A stretch of DNA of 64,000 nucleotides from Streptomyces sp. GTDB lineage: Bacteria > Actinomycetota > Actinomycetes > Streptomycetales > Streptomycetaceae. The position numbers and the translations under genes are program-made. The stretch covers positions 25,506 to 89,505 of the forward strand of contig NZ_JAEKKT010000158.1 of assembly GCF_019510245.1 (NCBI RefSeq). Reading direction: 5' to 3'. Below the pieces are notes generated by a model that worked only from the letters and a program-made list of their open reading frames with translations, was not told where the DNA came from and did not search any database. Positions 18,508 to 26,758 of the stretch are shown here, one piece after another. Numbering within the stretch: the first letter of the stretch is position 1; every line of letters begins with the position of its first letter.

Positions 18508-19515
18508 ATGCGCGCTGAGACCCTCCCCCGGATGTTCATCGAGGTCGCGGCCGAACACGGCGCGAGTGAGGCCCTGGTGGACGGAGCGGTCCGGCTCGGG
18601 CACGCCGAGGTGCTGCGGCGGGCGACCGCCGCCGCGGGCCGGCTGCGGGACCTCAGTGTCGCACCCGGTGACCGGGTCGCCGTCCTGCTGCCCAACTGCT
18701 GGCAGTACGCGGTCGGGTACGTCGGCATCCAGCTGTCCGGCGCGGTCGCCGTGCTGGTCAACACCCGGCTGACCAGTCCGGAACTCGACCACGTCCTCAC
18801 CGACAGCGGCGCCAAGGTGATCCTCACCGACGCCCTCGACGGCCCGCTCGGCGCCCGCGTCCCTGCCGCCGTCGCCGAACGCGTCGTCCCAGCCGGCGTG
18901 CTCGTCCCCCGGACGGACACCGGGGCGGCCGAGACCGATCCGGGCGCGCTGCCCGGCCTGCGGAACCGGCCGGCGGACGTGGCACATCTGCTCTACACCT
19001 CGCGCACCACGGGCAGGCCCAAGGGCTCCATGCACACCCGCGCGAACCTGCTGGCCAACGCGCGGACCGTGCGCGAGCGACTGGGTGCGGGACCGGCCGA
19101 GCGGACGCTCATCGCGGCTCCGATGTTCCCCGCGACCGGTGTGGTCTCGCACCTTCATCGGGTTCTTCACCGGCGGCGGATGCTGTGTGTTCACCCCGGA
19201 GTTCAAGGCGGAGACCGCAGTCGAACTGATGGTGCGTGAGCGCATCACCTTCTTCGCGGGCGTCGCGGCCATGCTCAGGCCGATCCTGCTCAAGGCCGAG
19301 GACACCGCCTCCGACCTGTCGTCCCTGCGCCTGTTCGTCATGGGTGGCTCGCCGGTCCCCGAGGGCTTCACCGCGGAGGTCAGGAGGCGCCTGCCCGGCA
19401 TCAACCCCGGCAACGTGTGGGGGATGACCGAGGGCACCTCGATCGTCAGCTGCACCGAGGGCGACGAGTACCTCGAAGGTCCGGCACGGTCGGCCGACCC
19501 GTCGCCGGACTGGAG
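18508..19515 (+). pseudogene. acyl-CoA/AMP ligase remnant, frameshifted and C-truncated
   Basis: The ANL-superfamily N-domain begins at ATG 18508 (LPRMFIEVAAEHGASEALVDG). The P-loop-like A3 motif is altered: YTSRTTGRPKG, with Arg where Gly is expected. Near 19150 the frame shifts; the following frame gives FIGFFTGGGCCVF and FVMGGSPVPEG up to VWGMTEGTS (A5-like). A second shift near 19480 leaves GRPVAGLEVTVS in another frame, where homology ends. The adenylation core from A6 on and the C-terminal lid are absent, so the enzyme cannot be active. Confidence 0.8.
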
Positions 19516-19526
19516 GTGACCGTCTC

Positions 19527-20124
19527 AGCGGGCTCGGTGTCGCGTATCCCGCGCTGTCCCGTGCCCACGTCGAAGTACGCCGCGGCGGCGTCGAGGCCCT
19601 CGGGCCGGGAGTCGTGATCGGTGCGGACGGGAGCCGAACCCGCCGCCGACGTCCTCGTCTTCGGCACCGGGTTCGGCACCCAGAACACCGTGCGCTTCGA
19701 CGTCACCGGACGCCGTGGCCTGACATTCGCCGAGGCCTGGCGGGAGGGCACCCAGTACTACCTCGGAACCGTCGTCTCCGGCTTTCCCCACATGTTCCTC
19801 ATGGTCGGCCCGAACACCGGACTCGGCCACAACTCGCAGATCGTCATGATCGAGGCCCAGGCGCGCTACATCGCGGCGCTCCTGCGCGGTATGCGCCGGC
19901 GTGGTGCGGACACGGCCGAGGTACGGCCGGAGGTCCAGCGGGCCTTCGACGAGTGGATCGGCGGCCGGATGGCCGGCACCGTCTGGCAGTCGGGAGGCTG
20001 TCGCAGCTGGTACCAGGATCCGCGGTCGGGCCGCAACACGGTCCTGTGGCCCGACACCACGACCGCCTTCCGGCAGCGGACCCGCCGCGTCAGGATGACC
20101 GACTACCGGCTCACCCGCGGCTGA
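19527..20124 (+). pseudogene. Baeyer-Villiger / flavin-containing monooxygenase, C-terminal fragment
   Basis: Right after the ligase remnant the plus strand reads YPALSRAHVEVRRGGVEAL, then after a frame change near 19635 EPAADVLVFGTGFGTQ, YYLGTVVSGFPHMFLMVGPNTGLGHNS and a normal C-terminus ending at 20124. These are the late-protein motifs of class B flavin monooxygenases of the cyclohexanone monooxygenase type. The FAD-binding Rossmann domain and the FxGxxxHxxxW fingerprint are missing. A deletion has joined this tail to the ligase head. Confidence 0.8.
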
Positions 20125-20133
20125 GAGTCCGGG

Positions 20134-20826
20134 TCAGGTTCCGTCCGCCTCGTCGCCGGCGCCTTCGGGAGCGTCCTCCCGGAGCCACCGGGAGTGGTGC
20201 CGCGCCGCCCAGGACCTGCTGACGTATCCCGTCCGCATCCCGAGCCTGGCCTCGGGATCCCGGTAGGCCTTGCGCAGGTGTCCGATCAGGACGACGGCGA
20301 TCACCCAGGCGAGGATGTCGTGCACGAAGATGGCGCTGGTGCGGGAGACGGACGGCAGGAGGCCGATGAACCACATGAGCAGACCGGTGAACATCATCAC
20401 CAGGACGGCACCCGCGATCCACCCGGCGTAGATCTTCTGCCCCGCGTTGAACTTGCCGGCCGGACGCGCCTGCGGCGACTTCCGCCGTTGGCGGACGGCC
20501 CTCAGCCACTGCCGGTCGTAGACCGCGAAGCGGTTCAGCCTGCGCAGGTCCGCGCGGAACTCCCGGGAAAGGAGCCCCAGCAGCAGGGGAACAGGCAGAC
20601 AGACGCCCGACCACTCGTGGACGGCGGCCACCAGGTCGCGGCGGCCGACGAACTGGGCCAGCGGGGCGAAGTACAGGCAGGCGGCGGTGGCCAGCACCAG
20701 CAGCATGAGCCAGCCGGTCGCCCGGTGGACCATGCGCTGGGCAGGCCCGAACCGGCGGACCCGTCCGGACGGTTCAGGCCGCCTTGCCGTGCCGGTCGGC
20801 GTCGTCGAGCCAGCCGTCGACCGCAT
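20134..20826 (-). CDS. membrane cytochrome b subunit (cytochrome b561/FdnI-like)
   Basis: 230 residues with four to five membrane helices. Candidate haem-ligating histidines are in RMVHRATGW, AVHEWSG, FVHDILAW and LIGHLRKAY. GGGAGGAG upstream supports the start at 20826, which overlaps the end of the molybdopterin oxidoreductase gene by 53 bases. It is expected to pass electrons between the quinone pool and the exported molybdoenzyme, similar in plan to MsrPQ, though MsrQ is a different family. Confidence 0.82.
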   Translation of the reverse strand: MRSTAGSTTPTGTARRPEPSGRVRRFGPAQRMVHRATGWLMLLVLATAACLYFAPLAQFVGRRDLVAAVHEWSGVCLPVPLLLGLLSREFRADLRRLNRFAVYDRQWLRAVRQRRKSPQARPAGKFNAGQKIYAGWIAGAVLVMMFTGLLMWFIGLLPSVSRTSAIFVHDILAWVIAVVLIGHLRKAYRDPEARLGMRTGYVSRSWAARHHSRWLREDAPEGAGDEADGT

Positions 20827-21496
20827 ATCCGCGCTCCTCCCAGAATCCGGGGATCACCTTGTCGGTGACCGTGATGCCGGACAGCCATTTGGCCGACTTG
20901 TAGAAGTACATGGGAGCGACGAAGAGACGCACCGGCCCTCCGTGCTCGTGCGTGATGGGTTTGTCCTGCATGTTCAGTGCCACCAGGACGTCCGAGCGGC
21001 GGGCCTGCTCCAGGGTGAGGCTCTCGGTGTAGGCGCCGTCGAAGCAGGAGAAGCTGATGGCCGCGCCCGCGGAGCGCACACCCGCGTCGTCGAGGAGGTC
21101 TGCCAGCCACACGCCTTCGAAGGGCGTGTCGTCCACTCGCCACCCGTCGGTGCACAGGACGTCGGCGACGACGCGCGTCTGACGCATCCGCCGTAGTTCG
21201 GGCAGCGTGTAGGTCTTCGGCCGGTCGACCAGGCCGTCGATGCGCAGTTCGTAGTCGGTCTCGTCCTTGTGGGGCACCGAGCCGACCACGCTGTAGTACC
21301 GGAAGCCGCCCGGGTTGGGGAGCAGGCCGCTCAGCCCGGTCGCGTCGACCTGGGAAGCCGCGCCCAGGAACCCTTCCCACCCGCGCTGGAGATACGGGGC
21401 GGCGGCGAGGCCCGCGGCACCCGCGGCGAGCATGCCGAGCATCGCGCGCCGTCCCACCGGTGCGCCGTCGGCGTTCCGCCTCGGCTGTTCTGCCAT
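20774..21496 (-). CDS. Tat-exported molybdopterin-dependent oxidoreductase (sulfite-oxidase/YedY fold)
   Basis: 240 residues from ATG 21496 (AGAGGA upstream). GRRAMLGMLAAGAAGLAAAP is a twin-arginine-type signal. The sulfite-oxidase-fold domain includes VLCTDGWRVDDTPFEGV, with the molybdenum-ligating Cys, followed by LADLLDDAGV and HGGPVRLFVAPMYFYKSAKWL, typical of the YedY/MsrP branch. MsrP repairs oxidised methionine in envelope proteins; whether this one does so or reduces another oxide is unknown. It is transcribed with the cytochrome b gene that follows. Confidence 0.87.
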   Translation of the reverse strand: MAEQPRRNADGAPVGRRAMLGMLAAGAAGLAAAPYLQRGWEGFLGAASQVDATGLSGLLPNPGGFRYYSVVGSVPHKDETDYELRIDGLVDRPKTYTLPELRRMRQTRVVADVLCTDGWRVDDTPFEGVWLADLLDDAGVRSAGAAISFSCFDGAYTESLTLEQARRSDVLVALNMQDKPITHEHGGPVRLFVAPMYFYKSAKWLSGITVTDKVIPGFWEERGYAVDGWLDDADRHGKAA

Positions 21497-21539
21497 GTTC
21501 AGTCCTCTTTCGGGGACCGACCGCGAGGAGCGATCGATC

Positions 21540-21569
21540 GTCACCCTTTTAATAGGTGATGATGGTGAC
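21540..21569. promoter_or_regulatory. GTCACC-N9-GGTGAT site with extra GGTGAC half-site
   Basis: GTCACC (21540-21545), 9 bases, GGTGAT (21555-21560), then GGTGAC at 21564-21569, 44 bases upstream of the oxidoreductase start. Same half-sites and spacing as the pair at 17377-17438. A further repeat GTGAC-TAAT-GTCAC lies at 21684-21697. Confidence 0.5.
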
Positions 21570-21737
21570 ACGCCCAGTCGAAAAGTGTCAACGAAAGATG
21601 GGAAACAAGCAGACCAGAGCCATCATGGGGCGAGTCGTGACTACTCGAAGGCTTCATAGTCCAATTCATCACCGTGCAGACCGGTGACTAATGTCACGAC
21701 CGCTCGGTGCGCGAAAGGGAGCGGGCAGCGCCGAAAA

Positions 21738-21782
21738 CGCCTGCGGTCCACCACCCCTCCAGGGGGCGGTGGACCGCAGGCG
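21738..21782 (-). terminator. hairpin terminator downstream of the amidase
   Basis: Perfect 15-base arms (21738-21752 and 21768-21782) around a 15-base loop, starting 18 bases past the amidase stop codon on the minus strand. Confidence 0.85.
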
Positions 21783-21799
21783 GATTCCTTTGCGTGACG

Positions 21800-23743
21800 T
21801 CAGTGATGTCCCCGGCCCAGACTCTTCGCGGAGACGTCGGCCGAATACACCAGAGCCGTACGGTGGTTGTACTGGATCGTGTACATGGTCTTGGCGCCGA
21901 TGAGAACCTTGCCGCTGCCCGCGAAGTAGTCGTCCGTGGCCGCGGGCGCCGCCGTGGCCACGTATGCCTGGTCGGCGGGGATGGTGTACATGTTCAGCGG
22001 CGCCTGGGTGGAGGGCGACAGTCCGGCCGCGGCGTACTCGGCGGCGTCGGGGTAGCTGGAGCCGTACACGGCGACCGGCTTGCCGTCGGCGGCCGCGCCG
22101 GCCGAGACGACGGTCACCTCCGTGGCGCGCGTGGTGTTGACGCCGTGCGGGTTGTAGAACCACACCTTCGCACCGCTGAACCAGATCGCCGTCCAGGATC
22201 CCTGGCGGCCGGCGACCACGAACTGCTGGCCGGCCTGCGCGGTGCTCCCCCAGTCGGAGATGCGGTCGGTGCCCGCCGCCCCACTGTGGATCGCCTGGTC
22301 ACCGAAGAGCGGGGCGGTATCGCTCGGGGACGTGCGCAGGTAGACGAAGTTCGACGGCTGCTTCACGTCCGTGCACGCGGTGACGGCACCGGTCGGGTCG
22401 TCGGAGGGGCAGATCTGCGACGTCTGCCTGTTGTGCGCGAAGCCGGGCGCGATGGTCACGACCGAGCCGACGCCGCCGACTTCGTGCCGCCCCTCGCCGT
22501 GGGTGCCCAGGAGCGCCATGAAATGGTCCCAGTCCCAGGACGTGCCCGGGTCCCAGTGCATGCCGGAGACCAGCGCCGAGGTGGGCCCGGGAACGTTGTC
22601 GTGGCCGATGATGTGCTGCCGGTCGAGCGGAATCTGGAAACGCTGGGCGAGGTACTTCACCAGGTCGGCGGTCGCCTCGTACTGCGCCTCCGTGTACCAG
22701 GTGGCGCCGTGCGCCGCGTAACCCTCGTGCTCGATGCCTATCGAGTGCAGGTTGCTGGAGTAGTTGCCCGCGTGGAAGGCGATGTCCTTCGTCGGCACCA
22801 TCTGCGTCACCGCGCCGTCCGAGGACCGCATCACGTAGTGCGACGCGCTGGTCCTCGGCTGCTGGAAGGTGCTGATGGCGGACGCGTAGGACGACTCCGT
22901 GTCATGGATGACGATGGTGTCGATCCTGATGTTGTTCGCGGGCCGGTCGGAGATCTGGCCGTTGGTCGGGTCGGCCGGCACGAACGTGCAGTCCACCGTG
23001 TCCGGGCATTCGGTCGCCGCCGTCTTCGCGGCCGGCAGGTCCAGCTCGCCCAGCTGGCCCGTGGCCGGTGCTATCCCGGGGGTGGCCGCCAGACTCACCT
23101 TCTGGCCGTCGGACGTGGTGCGGCTGGCCCCGTGCTTGACGGTGGCGAAGACCCGGTTGGCGAACGCCCTGGCGCCCTGCTCCCGGCTCGCCTGGCTGTA
23201 GCGGGCGACGGCCCCGTACCAGTCGGGCGGTTCGGCGGAGGTCTTGCCGTGCAGGTTCTTCTGGTACGAGGCGAGCAGCGCCGCGCCGCCGCGGATGTTG
23301 GCCGCCTCGTCGGTGCGCAGCTTCTCGGGGGTGAGACCGGTGAGCTTCGCCGCCGCGCCGAGGGTGTGCAGAGCCGGGGGCGCGGCCAGCTTGGCGACAT
23401 CGGCGCGGCCCGCGACACCGGCCGCGCCGTCGGCGACCATCGCCGGAGTGACGTCGGTCAGGTGCATCGGTCCGTATCCGCCCTCGGCGCTCGGCCGACC
23501 GGCGTGGTCGTCCCACGCGGACTCCTGGTAGGCGAGGGCGAGCAGCACCTCCCGGGGGACGTGGTATTCGGCCGCCGCGTCGGCGAAGGCATGCTGCCGC
23601 GCGGCATCGGCCTGACCGCCGCCGGTGGCCTGCGCCACCAGAGGCACGGTGACCGAGCCCGCGACGGCGAGAACGCCCACCGCGGTGAACAGGGCCCGAC
23701 GGCGCCGTGGCACCAGACGATGGGCGTGTTGCCTTTTTGCCAT
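21800..23743 (-). CDS. secreted N-acetylmuramoyl-L-alanine amidase (Amidase_2)
   Basis: About 647 residues from ATG 23743. A basic start RRRRALFTAVGVLAVAGSVTVPLVAQA is a Sec-type signal. An N-terminal helical domain (about 45-210, EVLLALAYQESAWDDHAG...GYGPMHLTD) looks like a lysozyme-type fold. The amidase domain (about 260-400) shows TIVIHDTESS, SASHYVMRSSDG, DIAFHAGN, GIEHEG and QHIIGHDNVPGP; the three histidines form the zinc site. The C-terminus repeats beta segments resembling SH3-like wall-binding modules (FVYLRTSPS). It cuts peptide stems from glycan strands, in wall turnover or attack on other bacteria. Confidence 0.88.
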   Translation of the reverse strand: MAKRQHAHRLVPRRRRALFTAVGVLAVAGSVTVPLVAQATGGGQADAARQHAFADAAAEYHVPREVLLALAYQESAWDDHAGRPSAEGGYGPMHLTDVTPAMVADGAAGVAGRADVAKLAAPPALHTLGAAAKLTGLTPEKLRTDEAANIRGGAALLASYQKNLHGKTSAEPPDWYGAVARYSQASREQGARAFANRVFATVKHGASRTTSDGQKVSLAATPGIAPATGQLGELDLPAAKTAATECPDTVDCTFVPADPTNGQISDRPANNIRIDTIVIHDTESSYASAISTFQQPRTSASHYVMRSSDGAVTQMVPTKDIAFHAGNYSSNLHSIGIEHEGYAAHGATWYTEAQYEATADLVKYLAQRFQIPLDRQHIIGHDNVPGPTSALVSGMHWDPGTSWDWDHFMALLGTHGEGRHEVGGVGSVVTIAPGFAHNRQTSQICPSDDPTGAVTACTDVKQPSNFVYLRTSPSDTAPLFGDQAIHSGAAGTDRISDWGSTAQAGQQFVVAGRQGSWTAIWFSGAKVWFYNPHGVNTTRATEVTVVSAGAAADGKPVAVYGSSYPDAAEYAAAGLSPSTQAPLNMYTIPADQAYVATAAPAATDDYFAGSGKVLIGAKTMYTIQYNHRTALVYSADVSAKSLGRGHH

Positions 23744-24330
23744 GTAGAACACCAAATCCGCTACGAGGGTCCGCTTATGACGATCCGAGTCGGTGGCAGC
23801 CGGCGAGAACGGACGGTTCCGCACGCGCTGACCGGCCATCAGGGCGTCAGGAGTGATGAGGAGTCGGGCGCCTGCCGCCGGCCGAGGTCATCGCGCGCAT
23901 GACATACGGACGTCCAAAGCCCGGCCCGGAGCGAGACATCGAGACATGACGGCTCATGGACGCTGAACTTCAGGACGAAATGCCACGCGTACTTGTCGGC
24001 GCAATTAAGTAGATCAGAGAACCGATGCAGTACGCAAACAACTGCCTCAGGACAGCACCCGAAGACGGGTGAATGCCGCAGACACGTGTACAGCCGGAGA
24101 CCTGCAACGTGTGAGTCAACCGAGGCCAGGGCGCGCTCAGTCAAGATGACCGCACATATTAGACTCCTGAAGTCGCACAGGGGTCCTGAGGTTCTCTTCC
24201 TCACCCCCGCGCCGCGGACGTCAACCGGGCCCTGCCGGGACCGTGATCGCGGCTCCCGCCGTCCAGGCCGACGCGATGCCCGCGCACCAGGCTGTTGGTG
24301 CGGCACGTCCCCCAAGGAGTGAAGACAACC
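23744..24330. other. 587-base intergenic region
   Basis: Between the divergent amidase and dehydrogenase. It is AT-richer than its surroundings at 23950-24060. A small perfect hairpin CACCCG-AAGA-CGGGTG lies at 24056-24071 and an 8-base palindrome ACACGTGT at 24082-24089. The length upstream of a cell-wall hydrolase would allow a leader RNA, but I could not fit a c-di-AMP riboswitch consensus. No gene is seen. Confidence 0.35.
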
Positions 24331-25317
24331 GTGAGCCCAGTCACGCCCATCGCCCCCTCCGGCGCGACCGTCCACGGGGGTGAACGGATGCTCGCGTGGC
24401 TTCCCGTGCCTCCCGAGGATCTCGACGGCCTCCCGGACTGTCTGGACTACGCGCACTGGGACGGCCAGGGCGGATTTCCCACGGACCCGGCCCGCGTCAC
24501 CTTCTACGCGCCCCCGATGACCAAGGACCCGGACGTGATCCTCCGGCCGCTGCCGCACATGTCACGGCTCCGGGTACTTCAGGCGCTGAGCGCGGGGGTC
24601 GACTACCTGTTGCCGCACCTTCGCCCGGACGTCTTGCTCTGCAACGCTCGCGGCCTCCACAACGGCGGCACCGCGGAGTTGGCCCTGACCCTGACCCTGG
24701 CGGCGCTGCGCGGGGTGCCGGACCTCGTCCGCAACCAGGCCGCCGGGCGCTGGCAGGAGGGCATACGCCCGTCGCTGTCCGGCGCGACGGTACTCATCGT
24801 CGGGTACGGCTCGATCGGCGCCGCCATCGAGGAGCGCGTACTCCCCTTCGACTGCGAGGTGGAGCGCGTGGCCGGCTCGTCACGCTGGTACCCGCGCGGG
24901 CCGGTCCACGCTCCGTCGGCCCTGAACAAGCTCCTGCCGCGGGCGGACGTGGTGATTCTCTCGGTGCCGCTCACCGAGAGCACACGGCATCTGGTGGACG
25001 CGGGCTTCCTGAAGACCATGAAGGACGGTGCCCTGCTGGTCAATGTGGCACGTGGTGCGGTGGTGGATACCGAAGCGCTGCTCGCGGAAGTACAGTGCGG
25101 CCGGCTCCAGGCGGCCCTGGACGTGACCGACCCCGAGCCCCTGCCCAGGGAACATCCACTGTGGACGGCACCGGGCGTGCTCATCAGCCCTCATGCCGGC
25201 GCGTTCACCACCGCGTTCGTACCGCAGGTCAAACGCATGCTCACCATGCAACTGAACCGCCTCGCCCGCGGACAGGTACTCCACAACGCCGTACTGGCCG
25301 TCCCTGCCGCAGGCTGA
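24331..25317 (+). CDS. D-2-hydroxyacid dehydrogenase family NAD-dependent oxidoreductase
   Basis: 328 residues from GTG 24331 with AAGGAG upstream. Rossmann motif VLIVGYGSIGAAIEERVLPF near residue 155; catalytic Arg in LLVNVARGAVVDTEAL near 243; Glu in DVTDPEPLP near 270; His in ISPHAGAFT near 292. The triad is complete. Members interconvert 2-oxo acids and D-2-hydroxy acids (glycerate, phosphoglycerate, formate, lactate branches). Specific substrate not deducible. Confidence 0.87.
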   Translation: MSPVTPIAPSGATVHGGERMLAWLPVPPEDLDGLPDCLDYAHWDGQGGFPTDPARVTFYAPPMTKDPDVILRPLPHMSRLRVLQALSAGVDYLLPHLRPDVLLCNARGLHNGGTAELALTLTLAALRGVPDLVRNQAAGRWQEGIRPSLSGATVLIVGYGSIGAAIEERVLPFDCEVERVAGSSRWYPRGPVHAPSALNKLLPRADVVILSVPLTESTRHLVDAGFLKTMKDGALLVNVARGAVVDTEALLAEVQCGRLQAALDVTDPEPLPREHPLWTAPGVLISPHAGAFTTAFVPQVKRMLTMQLNRLARGQVLHNAVLAVPAAG

Positions 25318-25531
25318 GGCGACTTCGCGCCCCGCCCGGATATCGGCGATCGACACCGCCCCGGGCACCGCGCGCCTGTCATGTTTCACGCGGGCCATAC
25401 CCGCCGCACAGACAACGGGACCCAATTCCGACGTCGTATTTTCATGTGGCAATGCCGCACACATCTGCACAATCGTGAATACCTCGGTACCATGCACAGC
25501 GCAGCACCATTGGTTAAAGGAGTGAACGGTT

Positions 25532-26029
25532 GTGACCAGCCAACCAGCCGCCACGCTCCGATCACGGTATGTGGAACAGGCCGTGTCGGATCTTGAGCGA
25601 AATCGTCAAATCCAGCTTCAACTTGCCGAACAGATCACGATGTTGAAGGAAGAGGAAGCTCTTCTTCAGGACATCCTGCAGCTCGCGGAGCGTTACGACG
25701 GTTTGTCGGACCCGCCACGGCTGTCCGAGCAGCCCAAGGAAACGCCCGTGCCGCGAAGCGCACGACGGGCTTCCGGCACGAAGGGGAAGTCGCGTCAACC
25801 GCTGCTCGGAGACATGTTGCTGGCCCTGCTCGCCGGACACGACGAGCCGCGGATGGCCAAGGAAGTACGCAAGGAACTCCTGCAGAAGCACCCGGACCGG
25901 AATCCGACACCCCAGGTCGTAAGGAACACCCTCGAATCATTGGTCGCCAAGGGGCACGTCAAGCGGTACCGGGAGCACCACTCGGTGAAGTACGCCCTGG
26001 CGAAGGCCCGGGAGGATCAGCCTCAGTGA
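25532..26029 (+). CDS. coiled-coil winged-helix protein, putative DNA-binding regulator
   Basis: 165 residues from GTG 25532, preceded by AAAGGAG. Residues 15-55 form a coiled coil (QIQLQLAEQITMLKEEEALLQDIL). A basic Ser/Arg linker follows. Residues 90-160 read as a winged helix: MAKEVRKELLQ, TPQVVRNTLESLVAKGHVKRYREHHSVKYAL, i.e. recognition helix and wing. Dimerisation through the coil and DNA binding through the wing is a fair inference. I do not know a characterised homologue. Confidence 0.7.
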   Translation: MTSQPAATLRSRYVEQAVSDLERNRQIQLQLAEQITMLKEEEALLQDILQLAERYDGLSDPPRLSEQPKETPVPRSARRASGTKGKSRQPLLGDMLLALLAGHDEPRMAKEVRKELLQKHPDRNPTPQVVRNTLESLVAKGHVKRYREHHSVKYALAKAREDQPQ

Positions 26030-26148
26030 CCCGACCGGCCGGTGTGCTCCGTCCGGTGCGGACGCCCGGAGGGAGCACACGGGTACGGACCTCGACGGCT
26101 TCCCGACACAGATACTCATATCAGGTCCGTATCCGTACGCGTGACGTG

Positions 26149-26195
26149 ATACGTATTCGATCCGAGAAACACATGTGTATTCGGATCCAGGATTT
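26149..26195. promoter_or_regulatory. palindromes and direct repeat upstream of marR-type gene
   Basis: ATACGTAT (26149-26156) and ACACATGTGT (26169-26178) are perfect palindromes. The segments GTATTCGATCC and GTATTCGGATCC form an imperfect direct repeat around them. All lie 80-130 bases upstream of the MarR start in an AT-rich pocket, suggesting operator and promoter elements. Confidence 0.45.
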
Positions 26196-26275
26196 CTCTC
26201 CGCGAATGGTGGCTGCCCGACGGAGTCCGCACGGCCGCCGACTTCGGCAGCGGAGTGCCATTTACACTGTGCCGC

Positions 26276-26731
26276 ATGGCAGACGTGAAGAATATCAAGC
26301 CCCTCGATCACGACGAGGAGGCCTTCCTGCGGGCGCTGGGCAGGGTAATGATGCTTTTGCCGCGAGTCGTCGACGCGGACATGCTGGATGAACACTCGAT
26401 CTCCACGGTTGAGTACATGGTGCTGGTGCACCTCTCCGAGGTGCGGCACCACCAGATGCGCATGAGTGACTTGGCAAATATGTGCGGGCTGTCGCTGAGC
26501 GGCATGACCCGGGTGGTCAACCGTCTCGAGTCGCAGTCGCTGGTCCTGCGGAAGAAGGCCCCCGATGACGGGCGGGCGTGGCTCGCCGTACTCACCAGTG
26601 CCGGATGGACCCAGCTGAAACAGGCCTGGCCCATCAACCTTGCAAGTGTCCGCCGCCATGTCTTCTCGCACCTGGACGGCTGCGATATTGCCGCAGCCGC
26701 GAAAGTGCTGGAGCGCATAGCGCCCTGCTGA
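26276..26731 (+). CDS. MarR family transcriptional regulator
   Basis: 151 residues from ATG 26276 (an upstream in-frame ATG at 26255 is possible). The winged-helix core runs from STVEYMVLVHLSEVRHHQMRMSDLANMCGLSLSGMTRVVNRLESQSLVLRKK to DDGRAWLAVLTSAGW, with the family DxR wing at DDGR. MarR proteins are dimeric repressors that often sense aromatic or toxic small molecules and control neighbouring genes. The next gene, ending 27 bases away on the opposite strand, is a decayed glycosyltransferase whose box at 27905 is a possible target. Confidence 0.88.
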   Translation: MADVKNIKPLDHDEEAFLRALGRVMMLLPRVVDADMLDEHSISTVEYMVLVHLSEVRHHQMRMSDLANMCGLSLSGMTRVVNRLESQSLVLRKKAPDDGRAWLAVLTSAGWTQLKQAWPINLASVRRHVFSHLDGCDIAAAAKVLERIAPC

Positions 26732-26758
26732 CACCGGAGCCCCCCGGCCCAGGAGGCG

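Noticed and set aside
23744..24330. Possible c-di-AMP riboswitch in the long leader of the amidase gene
   Set aside because: Such switches precede wall-lytic genes in Streptomyces, but I could not fit the conserved helices on the minus strand. Only a short hairpin at 24056-24071 was found.
26149..26195. Palindromic repeats considered as a small CRISPR-like or integron array
   Set aside because: Too few units, no regular spacers and no cas or integrase genes; best read as promoter/operator elements.
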